Positions 39,860 to 47,863 of a DNA stretch of 64,000 nt are shown here, piece after piece (the stretch's first letter is position 1; every line of letters starts with the position of its first letter). The position numbers and the translations under genes are program-made. The stretch comes from Thermotoga sp. Ku-13t (GTDB taxonomy: Bacteria > Thermotogota > Thermotogae > Thermotogales > DSM-5069): the NCBI RefSeq assembly GCF_011057685.1, contig NZ_LNFY01000001.1:62001-126000 (forward strand), in the 5' to 3' direction. Under the pieces are notes generated by a model that saw nothing but the letters and a program-made list of their open reading frames with translations, was not told the origin of the DNA and did no database searches.

Positions 39860-40582
39860 TCACTTCCTCACGGGTATATTGGTATGGTCGCACACGTCGC
39901 AGAAATTCTTGTAGTATTTTGCAACCTTCTCAGGCGAGCCACTGTAAATGATCTTTCCGTCGCACAGAACGTGCGCGAAGTTCGCTACAGACATCATCTC
40001 TTCACGATGCGTGATCATTATCAGAGAACCACCCTGTTCGACGATCCTTTGAGCTACGGTTTTTATCATGTCCAGTGAGAGCACGTCTATGCCGGAATCT
40101 GGTTCGTCTAGGATGGCGTACCTTGGCTTGAGCAAGAGTATCGAAGCCAGTTCGACACGCTTCCTCTCTCCACCGCTCAGCAGTTCATCGACCATCCTGT
40201 TCAAATAAAGGCTGGGAGACAGACCCACCAGATGCAAAACCTCTTCGAGGTCCGCTTGTGTGAACTTCAACTTTCCACCCAGGGTGAGGTACTGTCTCAC
40301 CGTCAGGCCACGGAACCTGACTGGTTCCTGCCACATCAGATGTATTCCCAACTTCGCCCTTTCCGTCACACCGAGATCGATGATGTCTCTATCATCAAGG
40401 AGAATCCTTCCCTCCGTTGGTTTGTAACCCTCCAGCCCCATGATCAGGTACGCGAGGGAAGACTTGCCAGCCCCGTTCGGTCCCAGAACGATATAGATTT
40501 CTCGATCGTTGAAGGTCAGGTCGATGTTTTTGAGGATGAGCTTCGAATCCCTTGCCAGGCTCACGTTCTGTAGTCTCAGCAT
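39860..40582 (-). CDS. sufC: SufC-type ATPase of Fe-S cluster assembly
   Basis: This cytoplasmic ABC-type ATPase drives cluster assembly with SufB/D. ATG 40582 is chosen, behind GGGGCGTGA (240 residues). An upstream ATG at 40597 has no ribosome site. Walker A is GPNGAGKSS (about 34-42), signature LSGGERKRVELA (about 135-146), and Walker B with SufC-type DEPDSGIDV (about 159-167). The switch His is in MITHREEMM. It is the first gene of the long minus-strand operon, 4 bases before the SufB/D gene. Confidence 0.93.
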   Translation of the reverse strand: MLRLQNVSLARDSKLILKNIDLTFNDREIYIVLGPNGAGKSSLAYLIMGLEGYKPTEGRILLDDRDIIDLGVTERAKLGIHLMWQEPVRFRGLTVRQYLTLGGKLKFTQADLEEVLHLVGLSPSLYLNRMVDELLSGGERKRVELASILLLKPRYAILDEPDSGIDVLSLDMIKTVAQRIVEQGGSLIMITHREEMMSVANFAHVLCDGKIIYSGSPEKVAKYYKNFCDVCDHTNIPVRK

Positions 40583-40595
40583 TCTTTCACGCCCC

Positions 40596-40631
40596 ATTAA
40601 AATTTTAATCTCCAGCCTTTACAATATATTG
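40596..40631 (-). promoter_or_regulatory. AT-rich palindromes in the sufC upstream region
   Basis: There is a perfect 14-bp palindrome (ATTAAAATTTTAAT, 40596-40609) and a 10-bp one (CAATATATTG, 40622-40631) just before sufC. They overlap where the promoter must be. They could hold the -10 box and an operator for an iron or redox regulator, and which regulator is unknown. Confidence 0.4.
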
Positions 40632-40656
40632 GACCTTTTAAGTCGGTATTGTTGCC

Positions 40657-41685
40657 TTACTCCAGATAGATGTGTGGTCCTTCCTGCCTGAAATCGCCTC
40701 TGAAAGTTTTCTCGTCCAGAGAAAGATGTGCATCCAGATCGTGGTAGATGAAAGCGCCAGTTCCGGCCGCAAAATGAACGCTCTGGTTTATCCCAAGACT
40801 GCTCTCGCCCATACAGCCTATCATCAACTGAACGCCCGCCGATTGTGCCAGATGAACTATCGCGAGCGCATCGCTGATGCCAGATTTCATCAGCTTGATG
40901 TTTGTCATGTCCACGGCTTCCTCCTTGATCAATCTCAAAGCATCGTACTTCGTGAACACCGATTCGTCCGCGGCTACCGGATATGGACTGTGGAAGCGAA
41001 CAAGTTTCAAACCCTCCACGTTGTACCTGTTCACCGGTTGTTCGTACACAACGACGTCCACTTTTTCGGAATAGAGTGTCCGGGCAAACTCGATCGCATC
41101 CTTCGGGCAGAATGCCTGATTTGCATCCACGATGAACACAGCTTCAGGTGCGATCTTTTTCGATTCCACAACTCTCTGAACATCCTCTTTGAAGTTCCTG
41201 CCGACCTTTATCTTGATCGTTCTGAAGCCTTCTTCGTATATTCTTTTCACCTTTCTGAGCGTACTTTCCAGATCCATTATGCCCACTGTCAAATCGGTCT
41301 CGATGTGGTTCTTAGCGCCCCCAAAGAACTGATAAGGCCTGATTCCTATCCTTTTACAGAAGGCGTCGATTATCGCGAATTCGACCGCTGCCCTGATCGC
41401 AGGTGTTGCTCTCAGTTGCTGAAGTCGTGAGAAAAGCTTCCCGTAGTTTTCCACATGTTCTCCAACGACCATTTCCTGCACGGTTTTTTCGGCCTGCATC
41501 ATGATCTCCACCGTTTCACCTGAGATCACAAAGAGTGTTGAAGCCTCCCCAAGTCCAACTGTTCCATCTTCGAGTTCCAGCCGTACCTCGATATTCTCCT
41601 GATCCTCGTGCGTGCCAAGCGAAATGGTGAAGGGTTCGAAGTATCTGTAGTAAGTCTTTTCGAACTTCACAGATTTGATTCGCAC
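40657..41685 (-). CDS. Enolase-superfamily dipeptide epimerase / N-acyl amino-acid racemase
   Basis: This is a TIM-barrel enzyme of 342 residues close to the L-Ala-D/L-Glu epimerase known from Thermotoga (TM0006 type). Acid-base lysines are in TIKIKVGRN (about 157-165) and in TNIKLMKSG (about 263-271). The metal ligands sit in FIVDANQAF (about 187-195), YEQPV and AADESVF (about 242). It starts at GTG 41685 and overlaps the DUF1611 gene by 19 bases. This coupling raises the possibility that its true substrate is an N-acyl glutamate, as in DgcA. Confidence 0.85.
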   Translation of the reverse strand: MRIKSVKFEKTYYRYFEPFTISLGTHEDQENIEVRLELEDGTVGLGEASTLFVISGETVEIMMQAEKTVQEMVVGEHVENYGKLFSRLQQLRATPAIRAAVEFAIIDAFCKRIGIRPYQFFGGAKNHIETDLTVGIMDLESTLRKVKRIYEEGFRTIKIKVGRNFKEDVQRVVESKKIAPEAVFIVDANQAFCPKDAIEFARTLYSEKVDVVVYEQPVNRYNVEGLKLVRFHSPYPVAADESVFTKYDALRLIKEEAVDMTNIKLMKSGISDALAIVHLAQSAGVQLMIGCMGESSLGINQSVHFAAGTGAFIYHDLDAHLSLDEKTFRGDFRQEGPHIYLE

Positions 41686-42704
41686 ACCATCGCCTCCATC
41701 CTTTCAAAGATTTTCTCGATCTGATTCTCATCGAAGGGATTGAAAACGGGATACAGTGCGTGTTTGAAATTTTCATCCAGACACGAGATACCCAGTATTT
41801 TCGTGTTCACAAACTTTTGAATCAATTCGATCTCTGCATCCAGGTCCGGTTTCGTGTCGATGTGCTCGAAGTACTCGAAGCGTTTTCTCCTGGGATCGTG
41901 CACGAGTACACTTATCTGGGGCATCGAACCGTAAATCAAGCCGAGCGTTACCTGCCCGTACGCTGGATGCCTCAGCGCGCCCTGACCTTCGATGAAGATG
42001 AAACGTTTACCTTCAGATTCGAGTTTCAGAATAAGCCTTTCAAGCACACCGGGTATGAAGTCCGCAGGCAGGGCATCGATAGCGACACCCTCGTCCGCCC
42101 CGAGCATGATGCCCGTCTGACCCGTGGCGAGAAACGCGGCTGGCAGACCCTTTTTCAGCGCAAACTCGTAGAGCTGAACTGCGGTAGTCCTCTTGCCAGT
42201 CGCACAATCTGTCCCGAGGACCGCTATCCTCACAGTTTTGCTCCTGAAGATGTCTCCTCGAAAGATCGAAAGTTCCCCTCTGTAATGTCGCACATCGATG
42301 ATTTTCACGTTCTTTTCATTCGCGGCAGATCTGAAGGGTTCAGTTTCGCTCAGCTTCGAGTGCAGGCCTGAAACTACGTCCATACCAAGATGGATTGCGT
42401 CAAGTACATGCTTTCTCATGATGGGCGGAAGGTAACCTCCAACGCTCGCGATACCGATCACGAGAACCCTTGCACCGAGCCTCTGCGCGTCTTCCATGTT
42501 GTCCACGATGGGAACGTCGTACCGAACAGGTCTGATAAAGTCAGAAGCTTTCTTTCCAGCGTGTTCCGCCACAACGCAGACCGGTACGAGGACTCTGCTG
42601 TGCCTGAGAAGCCCATGCGCAGTCTTGGCGAGTGTGGTCTCGAATTGCCCCCATGCGAGCACGGCGGCAGGAGTGCCAGGTTCAAAGAAATCAGTTATCC
42701 TCAC
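41667..42704 (-). CDS. DUF1611 family protein, possible D-glutamate N-acyltransferase (DgcN-like)
   Basis: This 345-residue protein is of the DUF1611 family. A small N-terminal domain (about 1-140) includes GIASVGGYLPP. It is followed by a P-loop domain with the Walker A-like GTDCATGKRTT (about 170-180) and FIEGQGALRHPAYGQVTLG (about 248-266). The family member DgcN acetylates D-glutamate, and its partner DgcA, an enolase-superfamily racemase, converts the product. The present pair is encoded with 19 bases of overlap, which matches that module. It starts at GTG 42704 behind AAGGGGTGA. Confidence 0.75.
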   Translation of the reverse strand: MRITDFFEPGTPAAVLAWGQFETTLAKTAHGLLRHSRVLVPVCVVAEHAGKKASDFIRPVRYDVPIVDNMEDAQRLGARVLVIGIASVGGYLPPIMRKHVLDAIHLGMDVVSGLHSKLSETEPFRSAANEKNVKIIDVRHYRGELSIFRGDIFRSKTVRIAVLGTDCATGKRTTAVQLYEFALKKGLPAAFLATGQTGIMLGADEGVAIDALPADFIPGVLERLILKLESEGKRFIFIEGQGALRHPAYGQVTLGLIYGSMPQISVLVHDPRRKRFEYFEHIDTKPDLDAEIELIQKFVNTKILGISCLDENFKHALYPVFNPFDENQIEKIFERMEAMVCESNL

Positions 42705-42774
42705 TGAGTCACCCCTTCGTGAGTTCTACAATAGAATCATATCAGAACCGATAAATGATTTTGGAGGAGGAAGC

Positions 42775-43425
42775 GTGGAAGGTTTCGTGATCGAAACGTT
42801 CGGAAAGTTCGCAAAATTGCGCACCGAGAAAGGTGACATCGTCGTCAAGGTGAAGGGACAACCCCCGGAAGTGGGCAAGTTCGTTCGCATAAGCGATCAG
42901 CCGGTACTGGAAAAGTTCTATCTCGCAGAAAAAGTCTTGCAGTTGGAAAGTGACTCACCACCACTTTCTGCACTCGAACCGATTCTGAGGGTGATCAGGA
43001 AAGCCAGGTTCGATGAGGACGTAGTTTTTCTTTCCCGGACTGCTCAGGCTGTGGAAGCCAGGGTCGGCAAGCTCGATAGAAATTTCTACCGTTCGCTTGC
43101 AAAGTACTACGAAACGGGTGAAGATGAAACTTTTGGACTCTGGCTCTTCACCCTCTCTAATCCTTACATTTTCCAGAGTGTGCCGGAAAAAGAGGCCCCT
43201 GTTCACGTTTACATCGACAGATCTCGGCACACTTTCAGGATAGACTTCGTGAAGGGTTCGAAACCAGTGGTGATAGAAGGAAAAGTCTGGCAGAATCAGC
43301 TCGTGTTGTCCTTTTCACAGATGTTTCCAACAGACAGAATGGAAGAATTGAGGGAAAGGCTTTCCAGGCATTTTTCACTCGTGAGGTTCATTCTGGGAGC
43401 TGGTATCGATGGACTATACGCGTGA
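42775..43425 (+). CDS. Unrecognised protein upstream of a FlhB-C-like gene
   Basis: This is a 216-residue protein from GTG 42775, behind a strong GGAGGAGGAAGC site. The frame is open upstream into the opposite gene, but this is the best start. No signal peptide or membrane helix is present. The N-terminal 60 residues look like a small beta barrel (VEGFVIETFGKFAKLRTEKGD), and the remainder is mixed. It overlaps the FlhB-C-like gene by 17 bases. In Bacillus a FliK-related gene precedes the FlhB-C-like gene ylqH, so a distant FliK/YlqG role is possible but not shown by motifs. Confidence 0.55.
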   Translation: MEGFVIETFGKFAKLRTEKGDIVVKVKGQPPEVGKFVRISDQPVLEKFYLAEKVLQLESDSPPLSALEPILRVIRKARFDEDVVFLSRTAQAVEARVGKLDRNFYRSLAKYYETGEDETFGLWLFTLSNPYIFQSVPEKEAPVHVYIDRSRHTFRIDFVKGSKPVVIEGKVWQNQLVLSFSQMFPTDRMEELRERLSRHFSLVRFILGAGIDGLYA

Positions 43426-43660
43426 ACTGGCAGTGGCTCTGGGCTACGATCCGGACAGATTCGATGCCCCTTTCGTCATAGCGAAAGGGAAAGGTGAAAT
43501 AGCGAGAAAGATCATCGAAGAAGCAAAGAAGCACAACGTACCAATCGTGCGTTCTCCGGAGCTGGTCAGAAAACTCTACGAGCTCGAAGTCCTCCAACAG
43601 ATACCTGAAGAACTTTTCGTGGCCGTTGCCGAGATTCTGGTCTTCGTTCGAAACCTATGA
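43409..43660 (+). CDS. FlhB C-terminal-domain-like protein (FlhX/YlqH type)
   Basis: This 83-residue protein matches the cytoplasmic part of the flagellar export switch protein FlhB that follows its self-cleavage site. It contains LGYDPDRFDAPFVIAKGKGE, VPIVRSPELVRKLYELEV and IPEELFVAVAEILVFV. It has no membrane domain and no NPTH cleavage motif. Such stand-alone FlhB-C proteins can partly replace the FlhB domain in some bacteria. The last 6 bases overlap the convergent sensor gene. Confidence 0.85.
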   Translation: MDYTRELAVALGYDPDRFDAPFVIAKGKGEIARKIIEEAKKHNVPIVRSPELVRKLYELEVLQQIPEELFVAVAEILVFVRNL

Positions 43661-44479
43661 ACCAGCCTTCCTTTTTTCGAGCAGCTGTTTCAGATCCTGC
43701 AGTTTTTGCGCAGTTTCACGCAGTATTCGCTCGCTGTGCTCGAGCTTGTTCGCGAGCTTCGAAAGCTGGTTTTTCAGTTTCGTGTTTCTTATGCTTTTTT
43801 CGTCGAACCTGTGCGTGTTGATGATGTCCTCTATGGCCCTGGAGATTCTTTCTTCGGATTGGCCCCTTCGCCTCCAGCTCAAACTGATCAGGAAGAGCAC
43901 GATCGCCAGCCCCATGACCAGATAACTCTGCAGCCGGGAATCTCTGTAAGGTATTCCTATAAAGATTCTGAAGCCGAACCGCTGGCTCGTTCTTTGCTTG
44001 AAGAGATACACCTTGCCTTCGTATTTCACGATTGATCCGCTTGACAGATCTGGAAGGACCAGCTCTATGTTTTTCCCGACCATAGACTTGTTTGAAGCGT
44101 CCAGCACCGTGTTGGATGGATCGCACACGTAATACTCGAACTCCTCGGGATTAAGGTTCAACATAAAAATGGCCGTTTTCACATCGTTGTCTTTCCTCAC
44201 CGCCACGACGATTTGTTTCAAATCTTTGTCGAAACCCACATACCCGCCGAGCTTTTTCGCTATCTCGGTGTATCGATCGAGGTTCGGCGAATCTGTTTTT
44301 TCCAGTGCCTGTTCTGCGAGATTCTCTATGTGGAGCTCCAGCCACCTCAAACAGGCTTCGACGTACTGTTCCTGCAGCCTTTCTAACTCGATACCCCAAT
44401 CGTAGAATCGAAAGATCAGCACAGTGAAAGCGACGAACAGGAATGCGAAGAGCAGTGAACGGATCAATCTTCCAGCCAT
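43655..44479 (-). CDS. Two-pass membrane sensor-like protein with coiled-coil tail and no output domain
   Basis: This 274-residue protein has membrane helix 1 at about 6-24. An extracytoplasmic region follows at about 30-185, with Cache-like features (YEGKVYLFKQRTSQRFGFRIFIGIPY). Helix 2 is at about 187-203. The cytoplasmic tail (about 210-274) is basic and strongly coiled-coil and ends without kinase, cyclase or MCP signature. It may be a partner for another signalling protein. The gene start overlaps the GNAT gene stop by 16 bases. Confidence 0.7.
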   Translation of the reverse strand: MAGRLIRSLLFAFLFVAFTVLIFRFYDWGIELERLQEQYVEACLRWLELHIENLAEQALEKTDSPNLDRYTEIAKKLGGYVGFDKDLKQIVVAVRKDNDVKTAIFMLNLNPEEFEYYVCDPSNTVLDASNKSMVGKNIELVLPDLSSGSIVKYEGKVYLFKQRTSQRFGFRIFIGIPYRDSRLQSYLVMGLAIVLFLISLSWRRRGQSEERISRAIEDIINTHRFDEKSIRNTKLKNQLSKLANKLEHSERILRETAQKLQDLKQLLEKRKAGS

Positions 44480-44973
44480 TTCCCCATCACCAGCAGGTCG
44501 AAGTATTGACCATCCATGCAGATCGCCTTTTTCTTCCTCCCCTCCACTTCGAAACCAAACTTTTTGTAGAGCCTTATGGCCCTCTCGTTGTGTTCCATGA
44601 CTTCAAGCTGGATCTTTTTGAAACCCTTCTGTTTGGCGATCCTCAGTGCCTCACTGATCAAAGCGCTACCGATACCCTTCCCCCAGTAGGGTTTCCTCAC
44701 GCTGATACCCAGCTCCGCCTTGTGAAGGATTTTCCTCCTCGAGCTTCCGGCGAGCGTTATCATTCCAACGATCTCTCCTTGGTACTCCGCAACCAGGAAG
44801 ATGCGTCGATCGTCCGTGAGGTAAATGCTGATGAAACGACGCGCTTCGAAGACGTCCTCGACCTCGTCCGGGTGAGTGAGCAGGAATGGAGATTCACTCG
44901 TCACGGCCTTCTTGAAGGCTACGAGCTGTGGTGCGTCCGAGAGCCTGACCCACCTGATCGTTACACCCTCCAC
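44464..44973 (-). CDS. GNAT family N-acetyltransferase
   Basis: This acetyltransferase of 169 residues has the acetyl-CoA-binding motif A at about 93-106 (ISVRKPYWGKGIGS). The family strand order is visible in VAEYQGEIVGMITL and QLEVMEHNERAIRLYKKFGFEVEG. The latter resembles RimJ/RimL/SpeG-like proteins that acetylate protein N-termini or polyamines. The substrate is not predictable. It ends in WLED and lies directly after mutL with no gap. Confidence 0.87.
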   Translation of the reverse strand: MEGVTIRWVRLSDAPQLVAFKKAVTSESPFLLTHPDEVEDVFEARRFISIYLTDDRRIFLVAEYQGEIVGMITLAGSSRRKILHKAELGISVRKPYWGKGIGSALISEALRIAKQKGFKKIQLEVMEHNERAIRLYKKFGFEVEGRKKKAICMDGQYFDLLVMGKWLED

Positions 44974-46623
44974 TCAATCCCTCCCGAAGAATCTGTCCAG
45001 TTCCTTAAAACTCATCGAGAACATCAACGGCCTTCCGTGCGGGCAGGTGCTGTGTCCTTCGTTGACGATCCTCTTCACCAGCTCGATCATCTCAGCTTCG
45101 CTCAATCTGTCTCTGGTTCGGACGGATCTCTTACATGCATGGTCCGCCAGAATCTTCTTGATGGTTTCCTTCAACCCCTGAAGATCGATGAGTTTCAGCT
45201 CATCGATGCTGTCTCTGAGGAATTCCTCCACTTCGCTCAGTTCCATCCACTCTGGTATCTGTTTAACGACGAGTTCCTGTCCGTTCGCTTCCAGCTCGAA
45301 TCCAAGGTCCCTCAGAACCTGAGAAGATGCGAGCGTCGCTGAGTCAGATTCTTTCATTCTGATTCTCATCTCCACCAGCAACGTCTTACCCTTTCTTTCT
45401 GAAAGCGAGTTCATGATTTGTTCAAAGATGATTCGTTCGTGGGCAGCATGGAAGTCTAAGATCAAAAGATCCTCCTTTCTTTCGAACAGTACGTACCTTC
45501 TCCTCGCAACTCCCACGATCCTGAACGGCTCCTCTTCCAGCAGTTTCTCTTCGGTTTGCTCGGTCCGTTCAACGCGCGGAGCAGATCTGTAGAACTCGAC
45601 AGGTTCAGCAACGCGCACTTTTTCGTGGACATGCACCTGCTTCACGATGGGTCTGGAGAGGAATCCTTTCAGGCTATCCCTGACGAATCTGAAAACATCC
45701 TCTTCGTTGATGAACCTGATCTCGAGCTTCTGCGGATGCACGTTCACATCGATCTCTTTTGGACTTATCGACAGGTTCAGCACCACGAACGGATGTTTTC
45801 CTTTCTCCAACACGTCCGAAAAGGCCGCATAGACAGCGTTCGTGAGGAGCTGGTTCGTCACGAACCTGTCGTTCACAAAACAAACGATCATGCCTCTACT
45901 CTGAACAGGGCTTAAACTCAGACAACCCTTCAGCTTCATGTTCTTATGCTCAGACTCGAAGGCTCTCAGATTCTGTGCTGGAATGTCGGGAAAGATCGCC
46001 TTGATTCTTTCAAGAAGATCGGACGGAGGCAGATCGTAACGAAGCTGCTGTTCTCTGACGAGCACGAAATGCACGTTCAGTTTCGAAAGACAGAATTTTT
46101 CGAACATCTCCGTCGCCATCCGGGACTCTATTGCTGCTGATTTCAGGAACTTTCTTCTCGCCGGGATGTTGAAAAAAAGATCCCTCACGATCACGGTCGT
46201 GCCCACGTCCGCATGCACGGGTCTACTGTAAACCATATTACCAGCCACGACTTCTATCTCGTGACCGATGGGAGAAGAGACAGTGCGGGATATCACTTTC
46301 ATCTTAGAAACAGAACTTATAGAGTGCAGGGCTTCCCCGCGAAAACCGAAAGACGAAAGACTTGACAGATCGGAAAAACTGCTGATCTTGCTCGTCGTGT
46401 GTGGAAGAAAGCAAACCTTCAAATCTTCCTCATCCATACCTTCCCCGTCGTCTCTCACCTTAACTTCGCTCTTTCCGCCGTTCAACAGTTCGACAACGAT
46501 TTTCCTCGCCCCAGCATCGAGCGCGTTTTCGATCAGTTCTTTCACAACCGAATGAACACCGGTTACGACTTCACCAGCAGCGATCTTAGAAACGACCGAA
46601 TCGTCTAACCGTTTTATCTTCAT
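44974..46623 (-). CDS. mutL: DNA mismatch repair protein MutL
   Basis: MutL couples mismatch recognition to strand removal. ATG 46623 is chosen behind GAGGTGAAGG (549 residues). An ATPase domain of GHKL type spans about 1-330, with ENALDAGA, DDGEGMDEEDL and GFRGEALHSI. The C-terminal domain has the endonuclease metal motif D-F-HAAHE-RIIF-E and a zinc-associated CPHGRP near residue 535, as well as ACKRSVR. It is therefore probably a nicking MutL, not an E. coli-type non-nuclease. It diverges from the MFS gene. Confidence 0.95.
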   Translation of the reverse strand: MKIKRLDDSVVSKIAAGEVVTGVHSVVKELIENALDAGARKIVVELLNGGKSEVKVRDDGEGMDEEDLKVCFLPHTTSKISSFSDLSSLSSFGFRGEALHSISSVSKMKVISRTVSSPIGHEIEVVAGNMVYSRPVHADVGTTVIVRDLFFNIPARRKFLKSAAIESRMATEMFEKFCLSKLNVHFVLVREQQLRYDLPPSDLLERIKAIFPDIPAQNLRAFESEHKNMKLKGCLSLSPVQSRGMIVCFVNDRFVTNQLLTNAVYAAFSDVLEKGKHPFVVLNLSISPKEIDVNVHPQKLEIRFINEEDVFRFVRDSLKGFLSRPIVKQVHVHEKVRVAEPVEFYRSAPRVERTEQTEEKLLEEEPFRIVGVARRRYVLFERKEDLLILDFHAAHERIIFEQIMNSLSERKGKTLLVEMRIRMKESDSATLASSQVLRDLGFELEANGQELVVKQIPEWMELSEVEEFLRDSIDELKLIDLQGLKETIKKILADHACKRSVRTRDRLSEAEMIELVKRIVNEGHSTCPHGRPLMFSMSFKELDRFFGRD

Positions 46624-46642
46624 TCCTTCACCTCTAAATTTA

Positions 46643-46648
46643 TATAAT
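46643..46648 (+). promoter_or_regulatory. -10 box of the MFS gene in the mutL/MFS divergent gap
   Basis: TATAAT lies 27 bases before ATG 46676, with AAGGAGG between. The 52-base gap must also hold the mutL promoter. Confidence 0.5.
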
Positions 46649-46675
46649 AAGCCAAGATGAAAGGAGGATGGTTGG

Positions 46676-47863
46676 ATGAACCAGCGGTTCAGATCGGCGA
46701 TGAGGTTCATCATTCTCATGGGCTTCGTCAGCCTGTTCTCCGACATAGTGTACGAAGGAGCGCGCGGTGTGGCAGGTCCCTTCTTACTCCAGCTTGGCGC
46801 GAGTGCCGCGGTGGTCGCATTCACAGCCGGTTTTGGAGAACTTGCAGGTTACGTACTGAGATTGTTCAGTGGTTATCTCGCCGATAGAACGAAACGACCT
46901 TGGTTGTTCACTCTTCTGGGTTACAGCTTCAACCTTTTCTCGATCCCGTTGCTCGCGTTCGTTTGGGACTGGAGGATAGCGATGTTGCTGATGATCCTCG
47001 AACGGACTGGGAAAGCCATAAGGAAACCCGCCAGGGACAGCATGGTTTCGTACGCTGCCAAGCAGGTAGGACCGGGCTTTGGTTTTGGAATCGAAGAGGC
47101 GCTCGATCAGATAGGTGCCGTAAGTGGGCCTCTGATACTCTCGCTGATTTTGAGCTTCAAGTCAGGTGAATTGCTTGAACGCTACCACTTTGGTTTTTCC
47201 ATCCTGTGGATACCTGCCAGTATCTCCATGATTTTGCTCATCGTCGGCAGATTTCTTTTCCCGAGGCCCATCGAGTTTGAAAAGGAACTCACAGGCAAGT
47301 CCCGGCAATCTTCCAGGCTCGGTTTTGAGGCTGTGCTCTATCTCGTCGCGGCCGGCTTGCTGGCGGCAGGTTTTGTGGATTTTCCATTGATGTCTTACCA
47401 CATGGCCAAGCACGAACTCTTTGTCAGTGCCGTTGTGCCACTGCTCTATTCCATCGCTATGGGCGTCGATGCCGCATCGGCGATCTTCTTTGGAAGGCTT
47501 TACGATAGGCTCGGTATAACAGCACTCATAGCCTCCACGGCGCTTGGATCGCTCGCAGCTCCGCTGGTGTTCCTCGCAAAGGGAAGGTTATGGATAGTCC
47601 TCGGCGTGAGCCTCTGGGGGATCAGCATGGGAGCTCAGGAATCGGTGATGAAAGCGGTCATTGCGAAGATCATTCCTCCAGAGAAGAGAGGGTTCGCTTA
47701 CGGTCTTCTGAATTCTGTTTTTGGTGTTTCCTGGTTCGCCGGCAGTTTCGCCATGGGACTTTTGTATCAAAGCTCTCTCGGCTTGATGGTATCGCTGTCT
47801 TTGTTGCTTCAGCTTGGGAGCGTTGCGGTCATGTACGTCCTCAAATCTCGCGCGGCGGTTTGA
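46676..47863 (+). CDS. MFS transporter
   Basis: This is a major facilitator membrane protein of 395 residues with about 12 helices. Motif A-like sequence after helix 2 is LFSGYLADRTKRPWLF (about 62-77), and the second copy after helix 8 is FFGRLYDRLGITAL. RTGKAIRKPARDSMVSYAAK (about 110-129) is a segment shared with a subgroup of bacterial MFS proteins of unknown substrate. The start is ATG 46676 behind GGAGG. Its 3' end overlaps the glycosyltransferase gene tail-to-tail by 23 bases. Confidence 0.85.
   Translation: MNQRFRSAMRFIILMGFVSLFSDIVYEGARGVAGPFLLQLGASAAVVAFTAGFGELAGYVLRLFSGYLADRTKRPWLFTLLGYSFNLFSIPLLAFVWDWRIAMLLMILERTGKAIRKPARDSMVSYAAKQVGPGFGFGIEEALDQIGAVSGPLILSLILSFKSGELLERYHFGFSILWIPASISMILLIVGRFLFPRPIEFEKELTGKSRQSSRLGFEAVLYLVAAGLLAAGFVDFPLMSYHMAKHELFVSAVVPLLYSIAMGVDAASAIFFGRLYDRLGITALIASTALGSLAAPLVFLAKGRLWIVLGVSLWGISMGAQESVMKAVIAKIIPPEKRGFAYGLLNSVFGVSWFAGSFAMGLLYQSSLGLMVSLSLLLQLGSVAVMYVLKSRAAV

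Noticed and set aside
38818-39951. Long plus-strand open frame opposite PNP and the SufB/D gene
   Set aside because: It is Cys/His-rich and follows the antisense of a clearly coding gene.
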